Shown in pieces: positions 46,595-55,553 of a DNA stretch of 63,307 nt. Origin of the DNA: an uncultured Eubacteriales bacterium. GTDB lineage: Bacteria > Bacillota > Clostridia > Lachnospirales > Lachnospiraceae. Below the pieces are notes generated by a model. The model made no database searches, was not told the DNA's origin, and was given only the letters and a program-made list of their open reading frames with translations. Every line of letters begins with the position of its first letter. Position 1 is the first letter of the stretch. The DNA lies in NCBI GenBank assembly GCA_900539455.1, contig UQCD01000012.1, positions 1 to 63,307 on the forward strand, written 5' to 3'. Made by a program: the position numbers and the translations under genes.

Positions 46595-46829
46595 ATTAAA
46601 GTCTAGTTTATATTTGTTTTTATCATAATTTCTGTTATATTAAGTCTAGGATTAGCCTATTTATTACTTATATGTTTTGTTGCTTATATATTATAAGCTT
46701 TACTACTCGTATATTTTTAGTAATATAGGAAAATCCACGAGAATAGATAAATTAGATACTTGTATTATGAAACTTTTACAAATATCTAGTAAATAAATTT
46801 TAATTAGATAAATTATTAAGAGGTAAGAT

Positions 46830-47405
46830 ATGGAAAAGCGTTATATGATTTCAGATGCGTCGAGGATGGTTGAGGTAGAATCTCATGTGCTTAGATACTG
46901 GGAGGAGGAATTGAATATTGAAGTTCCTAGAAACGAAATGGGACACCGGTATTATACAGATTATCACATTAATTTGTTTCGTGCTATAAAATGTCTTAAG
47001 GATAGGGGTTTTCTCCTTCGTGCTATAAAAATGGTACTGCCCGAAATAATTGCAGGCAAAGACCCTACCACTATTGACTTTCTTGCTGAGGACAATTCTG
47101 TCCCTTATATTGTTCACAAGGAAGCCCCTACATATCCAACAGCCGAAAGCAAAATGGAACAATTTCAAGAAATTATAGGTAATATTGTAACTAAGGCTAT
47201 TATTGATAACAATGAAAGGCTTAGCGAGTCGGTTTCTTCAAATGTTAGCACCTCTGTTATAAAGGAAATGGATTATCTTCTCAGATTAAAGGAGGAGCGT
47301 GAGGAGGAGCATTTTAAAAAGCTTGATGAGGCTATCCGAAACTGTCAGAAAAAATCTAAGAACAACCGCCACCATTTTTTTATAAGAAAAAAAGCTATCA
47401 ATTAA
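46830..47405 (+). CDS. MerR-family-like transcriptional regulator
   Basis: A 191-residue protein with an N-terminal MerR winged helix: YMISDASRMVEVESHVLRYWEEEL, then NEMGHRYYTDYHINLFRAIKCLKDRGFLLRAIKMVL, each in the expected place. The rest (95-191) is a predicted helical region ending in a basic tail (RNCQKKSKNNRHHFFIRKKAIN, in part); no metal-binding cysteines or effector domain are seen. Such DUF3967-like or short MerR proteins act as DNA-binding regulators in Firmicutes; targets are unknown. It is divergent from the amylase gene and could control it. Its last codons lie within its own terminator. Confidence 0.8.
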   Translation: MEKRYMISDASRMVEVESHVLRYWEEELNIEVPRNEMGHRYYTDYHINLFRAIKCLKDRGFLLRAIKMVLPEIIAGKDPTTIDFLAEDNSVPYIVHKEAPTYPTAESKMEQFQEIIGNIVTKAIIDNNERLSESVSSNVSTSVIKEMDYLLRLKEEREEEHFKKLDEAIRNCQKKSKNNRHHFFIRKKAIN

Positions 47406-47416
47406 GATAGCTTTTT
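47391..47416. terminator. bidirectional terminator overlapping the MerR stop codon
   Basis: AAAAGCTATC and GATAGCTTTT pair around AATTAA, with T-runs in both directions. It includes the stop codon at 47403-47405 and also serves the ferredoxin gene from the other side. Confidence 0.85.
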
Positions 47417-47482
47417 ATATTCTTCTAGTATAATAACCTTTACTCATAAGCAAAAATCTTATACCAGCTATGTTTGTTTGAA

Positions 47483-47653
47483 TTAGTTAGCTGCTGCTGC
47501 GCCTGTAGGACAAGTAGCTGCACATGAACCACAATCGATACAAGTAGCTTCGTCAATTACATACTGTCCATCACCTGCTGTAATAGCTCCAACTGGACAA
47601 GCTGCTTCACAAGCACCACACATTACACATTCTTCAGAAATCTTATGTGCCAT
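47483..47653 (-). CDS. 2[4Fe-4S] ferredoxin
   Basis: A 56-residue bacterial ferredoxin. Two CxxCxxCxxxCP cluster motifs are complete: CVMCGACEAACP at residues 9-20 and CIDCGSCAATCP at 38-49, each binding a [4Fe-4S] centre with one cysteine shared. It would carry low-potential electrons for pyruvate:ferredoxin oxidoreductase, hydrogenase or Rnf. AAGGAGG is 8 bases before the ATG, and the gene has its own promoter and terminator, as expected for an abundant protein. Confidence 0.95.
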   Translation of the reverse strand: MAHKISEECVMCGACEAACPVGAITAGDGQYVIDEATCIDCGSCAATCPTGAAAAN

Positions 47654-47696
47654 AAATATTACCTCCTTGTTTGGTCCCTTGACCTTTGTTGGTTAT

Positions 47697-47725
47697 ATTT
47701 TAATACACATATTAAGATATTACAA
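47697..47725 (-). promoter_or_regulatory. promoter of the ferredoxin gene
   Basis: TTGTAA and TAAAAT on the minus strand, 17 bases apart; leader about 40 bases. The remainder of the gap to dnaB holds a short GTTAG...CTAAC dyad near 47758 and nothing else I can support. Confidence 0.65.
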
Positions 47726-47910
47726 GCTTTTTTGTATGTTTATACTTTCTAACTTTTGTTAGACGCTACTAACTTCTTTTACCTTTTCCTGTGTTTAATC
47801 AAGTTTTATATATATATTTAATTCAATAGTCATTGAATTTTTATACATATTTGGTTGTTTTTATTATTACAATATTACTACAACTGTTCCTATTACCAGC
47901 ACTATAAATA

Positions 47911-49254
47911 TTACATATTTCTTCTATGGTCCAGATTAAGAAACTTTGTAAGCTCTGCCTTCCAAGCCAGCTCTATTGTTCCAACAGGACCGTTTCTCTG
48001 TTTTGCAATAATTACCTCTGCTACATTCGGCCTGTCTGTATCTTTATTATAATAATCATCTCTATATAAGAACATTACCACATCGGCATCCTGCTCTATA
48101 GCTCCTGATTCACGAAGGTCTGACAGCATAGGTCTATGGTCCGGTCGCTGTTCAACTGCTCGGGAAAGCTGTGATAACGCAAGCACAGGCACCGACAGTT
48201 CTCTGGCTAACGCCTTTAAGGAACGGGATATGTCTGAAATCTGCTGCTGACGGCTATCTGGGGCTTTATCTCCTGCACTCATGAGCTGTAAGTAATCAAT
48301 GATTACAACACTTAAATTGTGTTCCATTTTATACTTTCTGCACTTAGAGCGAAGCTCACTAATAGAAATAGACGGTGTATCATCAATAATCAGATTTGAA
48401 TTACCTATTATCTGGGCGCTTTCAATAAGCTTTTCCCACTCGTCATCCTCTAATTTACCAGTTCTAAGCTTTTGAGAGCTTACTCTAGATTCCATAGACA
48501 GCATACGGTTTACCAGCTGCTCCTTACTCATTTCCAGACTAAAAATAGCTACTGTATAATCCTTTTTAAATGCCATATATTCAGCAAGATTAAGTACAAA
48601 GGCTGTTTTACCCATTGATGGTCTTGCCGCTATTAAAACTAAATCTGAAGGCTGCATACCAGAGGTCTGATAATCTAAATCTATAAAGCCCGTAGGAATA
48701 CCTGTTACCTGACCAGATTGCTTTGAAGCTGCTTCGATTTTTTCTAGTGAATTTATGACCACCTGCCTAATTGGTACAAATTCTCCACCACCTTGAGATT
48801 GCATAAGATTAAATATTTGCTTTTCTGTAGAATTCATTATTGCTTCTAAAGAATCCTTACCTAAATAGCATCTATTAGAAATGTCCTCTGTAGTTTTTAT
48901 AAGTCTTCTAAGCATAGCCTTTTCTTTAACTATTTCTGCATAATGCTTTACATTAGCTGATGTAAAAACCTGTGACATTATATCTCTAAGAAAATCAACA
49001 CTACTAAGCTCTGGTGGCACATCCATTTCCTTAAGCTTATTTTGCAGAGTGATTAAATCCACAGGATTTCCCTGTTTATTTAATTCCACCATAGCTTCAA
49101 ACAATGTGCCATACTGCTTTCCGTAAAAATCATCTGCTATAAGCTTTTCTGATGCAATTACAACTGCATCATTATCCATAATCATAGAGCCTATTACTGA
49201 TTTTTCTGCTTCCACACTATGTGGCTGGATTTTTTTAATCAAGCCTTCGTCCAT
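47911..49254 (-). CDS. dnaB: replicative DNA helicase DnaB
   Basis: A 447-residue hexameric helicase. The N-terminal DnaB domain (PHSVEAEKSVIGSMIMD) is followed by a RecA-like motor: Walker A AARPSMGKTAFVLNLA (~207), Walker B VVIIDYLQLM (~315), and LSQLSRAVEQRPDHRPMLSDLRESGAIEQDADVV (in part). Full length. In gdpP-rplI-dnaB order, as in Bacillus and many Clostridia, with rplI 11 bases upstream. It would be loaded by the DnaD/DnaI proteins of this window. Confidence 0.97.
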   Translation of the reverse strand: MDEGLIKKIQPHSVEAEKSVIGSMIMDNDAVVIASEKLIADDFYGKQYGTLFEAMVELNKQGNPVDLITLQNKLKEMDVPPELSSVDFLRDIMSQVFTSANVKHYAEIVKEKAMLRRLIKTTEDISNRCYLGKDSLEAIMNSTEKQIFNLMQSQGGGEFVPIRQVVINSLEKIEAASKQSGQVTGIPTGFIDLDYQTSGMQPSDLVLIAARPSMGKTAFVLNLAEYMAFKKDYTVAIFSLEMSKEQLVNRMLSMESRVSSQKLRTGKLEDDEWEKLIESAQIIGNSNLIIDDTPSISISELRSKCRKYKMEHNLSVVIIDYLQLMSAGDKAPDSRQQQISDISRSLKALARELSVPVLALSQLSRAVEQRPDHRPMLSDLRESGAIEQDADVVMFLYRDDYYNKDTDRPNVAEVIIAKQRNGPVGTIELAWKAELTKFLNLDHRRNM

Positions 49255-49265
49255 AAGTTCACCTA

Positions 49266-49712
49266 TTATCCTTCAGTCACTTTTACAGTTAAGCTTGCAT
49301 TTACATCCTTATGCACCTTAACCTTTATAATATGCGTTCCAACTGTTTTAATTGGTTCGTCCAATACCATTTTCTTCTTATCAATTTCAAATCCAAGCTG
49401 ACTTTTAACTGCCTCTGCAATTTCCTTTGTAGAAACAGAGCCAAAGGCTCTTCCGTCTTTTCCTGCCTTAATAGAAACAACTACAGGTCTTTCCTCTATT
49501 TTCTTTGCAAGCACCTTTGCATTTTCATATCTTTCCTGTGCTAATTTTTCTTCATTTGCCTTCTGAAGTTTTAAATCATTTAAATTTTTGCTGGTAGCTT
49601 CTAAGCCTAGCTTTTTAGGCAAAACAAAATTTCTGGCATAACCGTCATTAATTTTAACAATTTCTCCCTTTTTACCAAGTGATTTAACATCTTCTAATAA
49701 AATAACTTCCAT
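49266..49712 (-). CDS. rplI: 50S ribosomal protein L9
   Basis: A 148-residue L9: MEVILLEDVKSLGKKGEIVKINDGYARNFVLPK (N-terminal rRNA-binding domain, seen in part), a long connecting helix, and the C-terminal domain with AFGSVSTKEIAEAV and IKTVGTHIIKVKVH. Full length. Its ATG overlaps the end of gdpP by one base, so translation is coupled. Confidence 0.97.
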   Translation of the reverse strand: MEVILLEDVKSLGKKGEIVKINDGYARNFVLPKKLGLEATSKNLNDLKLQKANEEKLAQERYENAKVLAKKIEERPVVVSIKAGKDGRAFGSVSTKEIAEAVKSQLGFEIDKKKMVLDEPIKTVGTHIIKVKVHKDVNASLTVKVTEG

Positions 49713-51760
49713 TATAGTTCTCCTTCTTCAAGCATTTTTTTAACCACAGTTATTACTAAATTCTTTGCTTCGTCAATATCGTATCCCTCTAACTGGGCAC
49801 CTGCAATACTTTGGTGTCCACCACCACCAATCTTTTCCATAATCAGCTGTACATTTACATTTGAAATACTTCTTGCACTTACATATATTTTGTCATTATA
49901 CTTTGTAAGTACAAAGGAAGCCTCTATTCCATTAATATTTAATAATTCATTAGCCGCCTGTGCACAAACAATAGTTGGACTTTCCACACCCTCTGACGGA
50001 CAATCTGATATTATAAACTTTTCATCAAAGATTTCTGCTCTTGAAATTGCTACGGCTCTGGTTTTAAACTGTTCAACATTATTTCTAAACATTAATCTGA
50101 CTCTTGTTACATCTGCACCACTTCTTCTAAGGTATGCTGCTGCCTCAAAGGTTCTGACACCTGTCTTTTGTGAGAAGTTATTTGTATCAATCATAATCCC
50201 GCCATACATTGCATCTGCCTCAATTTGTTTGAGCCTAATTCCGTCCTGAATATACTGTAATATTTCTGCAACCATTTCACAGGTAGAGGAAGCATATGGC
50301 TCAACATAAGATAATAGTGCATTTTCTATACCTTCTGTAGTCTGTCTATGATGATCAAGCACTACTATAGACTTGCATTTTTGCAATAATTCCGGACACT
50401 CTGTATAACTAACTCTATTTACATCTACAACTATAACTATTGTACTATCATCAGCTATATCTAAGGCTTCATTACTATTTAAGATTAAATCCTCTTCATA
50501 ATCTCCACTATTTTTAACTCTATCCACCATTGGGCGCAATGCTGAAGTAATTTCATTTAAAACAATGTGTGACTTCTTTCCCATTTGCTTCATTGCTCGA
50601 TATAATCCAAGTGCAGAGCCAAAGGAGTCAATATCTCCTATCTGATGTCCCATAATAATTACATTGTCCTTGTTTTCTAATAATTCTCGTAAGGCGTGTG
50701 CCTTTACTCTTGCCTTTACTCTGGTATTTTTCTCTACCTGCTTTGACTTTCCACCATAATAATAAATAGAATCATTATCCTTAACAACTGCCTGGTCACC
50801 ACCTCTGCCAAGTGCCAAATCCATAGCAATTCTGGAATATTCACAATTTTGTACATATGTTTCCCCATGTACACCTAAGCCAATACTAATGGTTACATCC
50901 ATCTCATTTCCAATATTTACATTTTTAACCTCGTCAATAATAGAAAACTTTGATGCTCTAAGTCCGTCTAAGTATTTGCACATAAAAGCAATAAAATACT
51001 TGTCCTTTTCTATTTTCTTAACAACACCATCTATATTAGCTGCAAACTGGTTAATCTTTCTTTCAATTAATGCTGCTAATAACGACCTTTTAACATCCTC
51101 TACGCTTTCAAGCGCTTCTTCATAATTGTCGATATAAATAAGACCGGCAACCATCTTTTGTTCTTCATTTTGCTTTTTAAGCTCAGTAACATCTGTAATA
51201 TCAAATAAATAGAATACGATAAGATACTCTTCTTTTTTATCAATGTCAATTACCTTAGTTGTACTAAAGGCATTTTGGACATCAATCTTTCTACATTCCA
51301 TTTCGTAAGTTTTACCATTATGCTTAATTGTCACAACCTTGAGGTTTTCATCTTTCATTGCAACAATATCCCTTGTAACCTCCTTAAATATATCGCTTAT
51401 TTTCTTGCTTTTAATAATATCCTCGCCAACTATATTTTTTAATTCCTTGTTGCTCCACAAAATAGCACCCTCTGGGTCACATAATCCGTATGGTAGTGCC
51501 AAATCATGCAAAAGCTCCTTTTGTATCTGGGCATAATCCATAGCAAAGCTTACCAAATCACGCATAACTAATGGTTTGTTTACAAAGTACATAACTAAGC
51601 ATAACGCAATAAGCAGCACCGATGCAGTTATTATGATTATGCCATAGGTAGCATCAGTAAAATAAATGCTTATGCCTGAAATCATCATAGCCACTCCTAT
51701 AAGTATAGGAAACAGCAGGTGTGTAATTATTTTTCCTTTAAATTTAAATTTGGTGTTCAT
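49712..51760 (-). CDS. gdpP: cyclic-di-AMP phosphodiesterase GdpP
   Basis: A 682-residue membrane-bound enzyme. Two N-terminal helices (~12-60) precede a PAS-like segment (~85-190), a degenerate GGDEF domain that lacks the GGDEF signature (~200-335), and the DHH/DHHA1 phosphodiesterase: MGHQIGDIDSFGSALGL (~372), VVDVNRV, DHHRQTTEG (~470), and GGGHQSIAGAQLEGYD near the C-terminus. All catalytic Asp and His motifs are present. It hydrolyses c-di-AMP to pApA and thereby affects potassium balance and wall stress. Leads the gdpP-rplI-dnaB operon. Confidence 0.93.
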   Translation of the reverse strand: MNTKFKFKGKIITHLLFPILIGVAMMISGISIYFTDATYGIIIITASVLLIALCLVMYFVNKPLVMRDLVSFAMDYAQIQKELLHDLALPYGLCDPEGAILWSNKELKNIVGEDIIKSKKISDIFKEVTRDIVAMKDENLKVVTIKHNGKTYEMECRKIDVQNAFSTTKVIDIDKKEEYLIVFYLFDITDVTELKKQNEEQKMVAGLIYIDNYEEALESVEDVKRSLLAALIERKINQFAANIDGVVKKIEKDKYFIAFMCKYLDGLRASKFSIIDEVKNVNIGNEMDVTISIGLGVHGETYVQNCEYSRIAMDLALGRGGDQAVVKDNDSIYYYGGKSKQVEKNTRVKARVKAHALRELLENKDNVIIMGHQIGDIDSFGSALGLYRAMKQMGKKSHIVLNEITSALRPMVDRVKNSGDYEEDLILNSNEALDIADDSTIVIVVDVNRVSYTECPELLQKCKSIVVLDHHRQTTEGIENALLSYVEPYASSTCEMVAEILQYIQDGIRLKQIEADAMYGGIMIDTNNFSQKTGVRTFEAAAYLRRSGADVTRVRLMFRNNVEQFKTRAVAISRAEIFDEKFIISDCPSEGVESPTIVCAQAANELLNINGIEASFVLTKYNDKIYVSARSISNVNVQLIMEKIGGGGHQSIAGAQLEGYDIDEAKNLVITVVKKMLEEGEL

Positions 51761-51836
51761 ATTATCTCCATATATAAGTCATAACGAACTTGCAATCTTG
51801 TGTACAATAATTTCTGAATCAACAGACATACATTGT

Positions 51837-51865
51837 ATTCTACCACATTTGTTACCTTTTTTAAA
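51837..51865 (-). promoter_or_regulatory. putative promoter of gdpP-rplI-dnaB
   Basis: TTTAAA and TAGAAT on the minus strand, 17 bases apart. The 18 bases around the -10 (51829-51846) recur exactly inside the riboswitch region at 55563-55580. Confidence 0.5.
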
Positions 51866-51876
51866 GATGTATATTG

Positions 51877-52617
51877 TTAGTTGGCTGATGCCTTACCTTC
51901 ACTCTTATTCATATATTCAACAATTCCTGCCGTTATTGCCTGTGCCATTTCCTTTTGATAATTTTCATCTAATAACTTTTTGCACTCATCTGGATTTGTT
52001 AAAAATCCACATTCCACAATTACTGCTGGCATTTCAACATTTAATAATATGTAATAACTATCATTTGCCTTATGCTGTCTGGTATTTTCATTATCTATTT
52101 TTTCCTTAATAACAGACTGCAGTATTCCTGCCAGTTTTTCTCCCTCTTTTGAATTTTCATAGAAAAATACCTGTGCACCCTTTACTTCTTGCGATGAGTA
52201 GCTGTTTTGATGTATACTAACTAAAATATTAGCATTACTTTCATTTATTGTCCTGCACCTATTTTTCATATCCGCAATTTTTTTATTTGTATCTGTTTCG
52301 CTATACAGACCTGTATCTGTATTTCTTGTAATTACTACCTGTATACCCTTTTTTTCCAGCTCCTCCTTTAATTTCACAGCAATCTTTAAGTTAATATCCT
52401 TTTCGTATATATCACCAACTGTTTTGCCCGGGTCATTCCCACCATGTCCCGGATCTATGGCAACAACAAAGCAATCCTCTGTTATGCCACTAACCTGTAA
52501 ATCTCCTATACTCCCGCCTAATACATACATTGCTGCAAACAAAATAATACACATATTTACCTTTAATATGTTTTTCTTATTTGCAGCAAATTGTTTCAAC
52601 TTTTTCACTACCTGCAT
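51877..52617 (-). CDS. N-acetylmuramoyl-L-alanine amidase (Amidase_3)
   Basis: A 246-residue exported zinc amidase. A signal-anchor helix lies at ~20-38. The catalytic domain shows VVAIDPGHGGNDPG with the first zinc His, KDINLKIA with Glu, SIHQNS with the second zinc His, and PAVIVECGFLTNPDECKKL with the catalytic Glu near the end. It cleaves the bond between MurNAc and L-Ala. No wall-binding repeats are present, so localisation relies on the anchor. It follows the GH18 lipoprotein gene by 55 bases on the same strand. Confidence 0.93.
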   Translation of the reverse strand: MQVVKKLKQFAANKKNILKVNMCIILFAAMYVLGGSIGDLQVSGITEDCFVVAIDPGHGGNDPGKTVGDIYEKDINLKIAVKLKEELEKKGIQVVITRNTDTGLYSETDTNKKIADMKNRCRTINESNANILVSIHQNSYSSQEVKGAQVFFYENSKEGEKLAGILQSVIKEKIDNENTRQHKANDSYYILLNVEMPAVIVECGFLTNPDECKKLLDENYQKEMAQAITAGIVEYMNKSEGKASAN

Positions 52618-52672
52618 ATCAATAACCTTTTTTTATATTGATATGTGTAAATATGTGTAAAAATACCTATTA

Positions 52673-54442
52673 TTAAGAATTACTATTTACATATTCGTTT
52701 ATAGTATTCCATACATCATTAATTTCTAAACCAAGCTTCCAGCAGGCAACTCCTCCCAGGTTATATTCTGACATAACCTCCAGCTTCTTTCTTATAGATT
52801 CCTGATCCTCAAGCCAAATACGATATGTAATACCACCATCTACATATTCTCCATAATATTGTCCTAAATCCTCAAGCCAGGTTATGTTTGCATTGTGGTC
52901 TGTAAGAGTTTTCTTTGCAGTCCCCATTCCTACAGCATAGCTTTCTAAGGCATAATTGCCAAACACACTGTCCTCTATGATTTCTGCATCAGCCTCAGCT
53001 AACTCCTCTGGAATTTCCTTCCATACTCTAGCATAAAAAGGTATTGCATTTATCACTCTTTGTGACTCTACCTCTGTTATTGTATTTGTAATTCCGTCAG
53101 TTACAAAGCCAATGGAAGCAACCGAGCCAGCCTCCTTACACCCTGCCCAATGTTCATCATAGCTCATTACAATGACATAGTCTGCTGCCTCACCTACTGA
53201 AGTTCTGTCATAGTACATATTACTTGCGATTGGTACATACATATCTACTGACAATACTAAATTTCTATCCCTGCATTCTATTGATAATTCTCTAATAAAC
53301 TGTACATAAGCCTCTCCATTTTCTGAAGAAATCTTTTCAAAATCAACATTTATACCATCTAAGCCAGTAGCCGCAGCCTCTGCCACTAATGCCGAAATCA
53401 AATTTCTTCTGGCAGAGGTATATGGTAAAACTTCATTTACGAAGTAACATTCATTTTCCTCATCATAAGCAAAATCACTAATAAGTCCCCATACCTTTAT
53501 ATTCATCATATGGGCTATTTCTACATAATGGCTTGAGGAAAATGAGGAGAAGCCTCCCTGTGCATCGTTTAACTGGTACCAGGTAGGTGATACAACATTT
53601 AAGCCCTTAGTTTCTGATACTAAATCATTTAAATTACCGTTGTCATTGGTGCTGCCCACCTGATGCCAGCCTAAGCACACCTTACCTTCCATAAGTGTAT
53701 GGTCATATACCATCGGTTCATAGTTAAGTTCACCAACGCTGGCTGTTTTCTTTTCATCCTCCAAATCTGTCTTTTTTATGTATCCCACTATACCTGTTTC
53801 GTTTGCTACCTTTGTATACTCTCCAACCTCCTCAACTAAATATAATTCATCTCCTTTTTTTACATCTATTAAAATTTCAGACATAGGGTCAGCCTCATAT
53901 CTGACCTTACTATCAGCCTTTACATTTATTTTCGTATTGTTAAGTATTGTATTTATAACTAATCTATTTGGATTTTCTATAAACTTGTATGAAACATTAT
54001 TTTGCATAAGCATACAATATTCAAGAGAAATATACACTTCCTCCCCTACCATCAAAGAAGTGCTTGTATCAAACTTGTTTGAAACACCATCCTGTGTATA
54101 CTCAGCAGTACCAATTTTACTGTCTATATTTTTATCTGGTGTGGTATAAATAAGTAATTTCTCATTTTTATCCACATAGAATTTTTTATTAATGTTACTT
54201 CTTACTACATTATATGGAATATATATTTTTTTGTTGCTGTCAATAATTCCCTGATTGACAATATTATTGTCTATTACTATGGCACATACATCATAGCCAG
54301 TTACACTTTCAATATTAAAGTATTGCTTTAAATCCATATAAGCATTGTTTTCGCCTGTGCCCTTACCACAGCCTACACATACAGTTAGTGCTAATACGGT
54401 TGTAAATAATAAAGCAACTATTTTTTTTGCTTTTACTTTCAT
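52673..54442 (-). CDS. GH18 lipoprotein with SH3-like domain (SleL/YaaH-like)
   Basis: A 589-residue lipoprotein. Signal with lipobox ending CVGC (Cys ~26), a region of the copper-amine-oxidase-N type (~55-165: KIYIPYNVVRSNINKKFYVD, in part, and EVYISLEYC), an SH3b-like domain (~175-235), then a family 18 hydrolase domain with LDGINVDFEKI (~365), the DxxDxDxE motif with the catalytic Glu, and a late GGVACWKLGLE. Such proteins cut N-acetylglucosamine bonds in spore cortex or cell wall. I start at 54442: GGAGG lies 9 bases upstream and the ATG at 54463 lies within that leader. Confidence 0.88.
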   Translation of the reverse strand: MKVKAKKIVALLFTTVLALTVCVGCGKGTGENNAYMDLKQYFNIESVTGYDVCAIVIDNNIVNQGIIDSNKKIYIPYNVVRSNINKKFYVDKNEKLLIYTTPDKNIDSKIGTAEYTQDGVSNKFDTSTSLMVGEEVYISLEYCMLMQNNVSYKFIENPNRLVINTILNNTKINVKADSKVRYEADPMSEILIDVKKGDELYLVEEVGEYTKVANETGIVGYIKKTDLEDEKKTASVGELNYEPMVYDHTLMEGKVCLGWHQVGSTNDNGNLNDLVSETKGLNVVSPTWYQLNDAQGGFSSFSSSHYVEIAHMMNIKVWGLISDFAYDEENECYFVNEVLPYTSARRNLISALVAEAAATGLDGINVDFEKISSENGEAYVQFIRELSIECRDRNLVLSVDMYVPIASNMYYDRTSVGEAADYVIVMSYDEHWAGCKEAGSVASIGFVTDGITNTITEVESQRVINAIPFYARVWKEIPEELAEADAEIIEDSVFGNYALESYAVGMGTAKKTLTDHNANITWLEDLGQYYGEYVDGGITYRIWLEDQESIRKKLEVMSEYNLGGVACWKLGLEINDVWNTINEYVNSNS

Positions 54443-54526
54443 TCTTATGTACCTCCAATACATCAGGTTTTACGCAACATCATCACTTAATTATATCATA
54501 TTAACCATATCTCGTCATTATTTAAT

Positions 54527-54576
54527 TTTAGTGGCAACGCACTAAGGTTTGTCGCCACTAAATTGTCCCGACCGTC
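54527..54576. repeat. REP-like hairpin element
   Basis: TTTAGTGGC (54527-54535) and GCCACTAAA (54554-54562) are 9-bp perfect arms, followed by GTCCCGACCGTCCC. It is GC-rich against its background and resembles GGGACGG-type dispersed palindromes of Clostridia; only one copy is in this window. Confidence 0.45.
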
Positions 54577-54791
54577 CCTAATTAACAGTAGCATTTGTGA
54601 GAAACCTATTTTACTATTAATTCCCTATGATTATGCTCATCAGTGCAATCTTAATTCCTTATATTTCTATGTATTCCTTTTTCTTCACCACTTTCTTTCT
54701 ATAATACTGGTTTACAAGTTACAGGTAGTAATTATGCCTTTGTGATATATTGTTCCACCAAAATGCTAATCACCTGTTCATATAATTTTTA

Positions 54792-54832
54792 AAAAAATTC
54801 TAAGCTGATACTTTTATTTCATAGAATTTTTT
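54792..54832. terminator. intrinsic terminator hairpin in the long gap
   Basis: AAAAAATTCTA and TAGAATTTTTT are 11-bp perfect arms around a 19-base loop; the T-rich arm gives a terminator in either direction. On the minus strand it would end the transcript started at the riboswitch promoter. Confidence 0.65.
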
Positions 54833-54834
54833 AA

Positions 54835-54854
54835 ATACGGTTACATAACCGTAT
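54835..54854. repeat. perfect 20-bp palindrome
   Basis: ATACGGTTA and TAACCGTAT are 9-bp perfect arms with a 2-base centre. Size and symmetry suit a dimeric repressor site, but there is no gene close by that it would obviously control. Confidence 0.5.
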
Positions 54855-55516
54855 CTGTCTTTACCTTTAGATAACACCCTATGCAGCTATTTATGTATAT
54901 AGATTAAATAAACTATCTATCCTTTACATATCTACATCACTTTCTAAAACATTGCTAATTTTTTCATATGATGGATAAACTATTTTTCTCATCTACCACA
55001 CTATCCCTACCACTTAGATATTTACACTTAATCTTATTATGTGTAATTTTCTATTTTCTTTTGCAATAAGCGCACAAAGAAATAATGAGTTCCCATTTAT
55101 CTCCATATTTTTTGTATTATTTTAATAATTTTTAATTGGATAAATATTTTTTCTACTCTTTCAACTGACACCTCCTGCCAATATCAACGCATAAAGTATA
55201 ATTTTTAAATTTTTGTGAAATACTCTTAATAGAATCTTAAGCCTATAGACTTATCTCTGAAAAAACAATAGAAATAATTTGATACCTTTTGAATATTACT
55301 CTTCTTTTTCCTCTAAAATACTTCCTCCTTTCAACTCCAGATAAATGTTTCCTCACGAATAATATACTACCCTTTTAGTGATTTTGCAATATATTTTTTT
55401 AATTTACTCTTAATATTTGTATATTTTTATTATATTTTCCTTTATTTATGTCCTACATACTTATATATAAAACATTTAATGTGCTTTCTATATTTGGTTA
55501 TTTAATTAACCTTTAC
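54855..55516 (-). other. gene-poor region downstream of the riboswitch
   Basis: About 660 bases, AT-rich. On the minus strand I find two strong ribosome-binding-site-like runs (AAAGGAGG near 55325; GGAGG near 55170) without a reasonable start codon and frame, and only short frames of 22-37 codons. It may be a decayed gene or a non-coding RNA; I see no family match. Confidence 0.4.
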
Positions 55517-55553
55517 AAAAAAGGTCGCAAATGATTTTGTATCATCTGCAACC
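55517..55553 (-). terminator. riboswitch terminator
   Basis: On the minus strand GGTTGCAGATGAT and ATCATTTGCGACC form a 13-bp stem with two G-U pairs and a 5-base loop, followed by six Ts. The 5' arm is also the 3' end of the aptamer, so aptamer and terminator exclude each other. Confidence 0.85.

Noticed and set aside
54563..54745. A 60-codon plus-strand frame in the long gap
   Set aside because: No ribosome binding site, hydrophobic low-complexity composition, overlaps the REP-like element; probably chance.
54924..54992. A 22-codon minus-strand frame downstream of the riboswitch
   Set aside because: Only a weak ribosome binding site and no known family; could be a fragment.
55014..55106. 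A 30-codon minus-strand frame downstream of the riboswitch
   Set aside because: No ribosome binding site before its ATG and no recognisable homologue.
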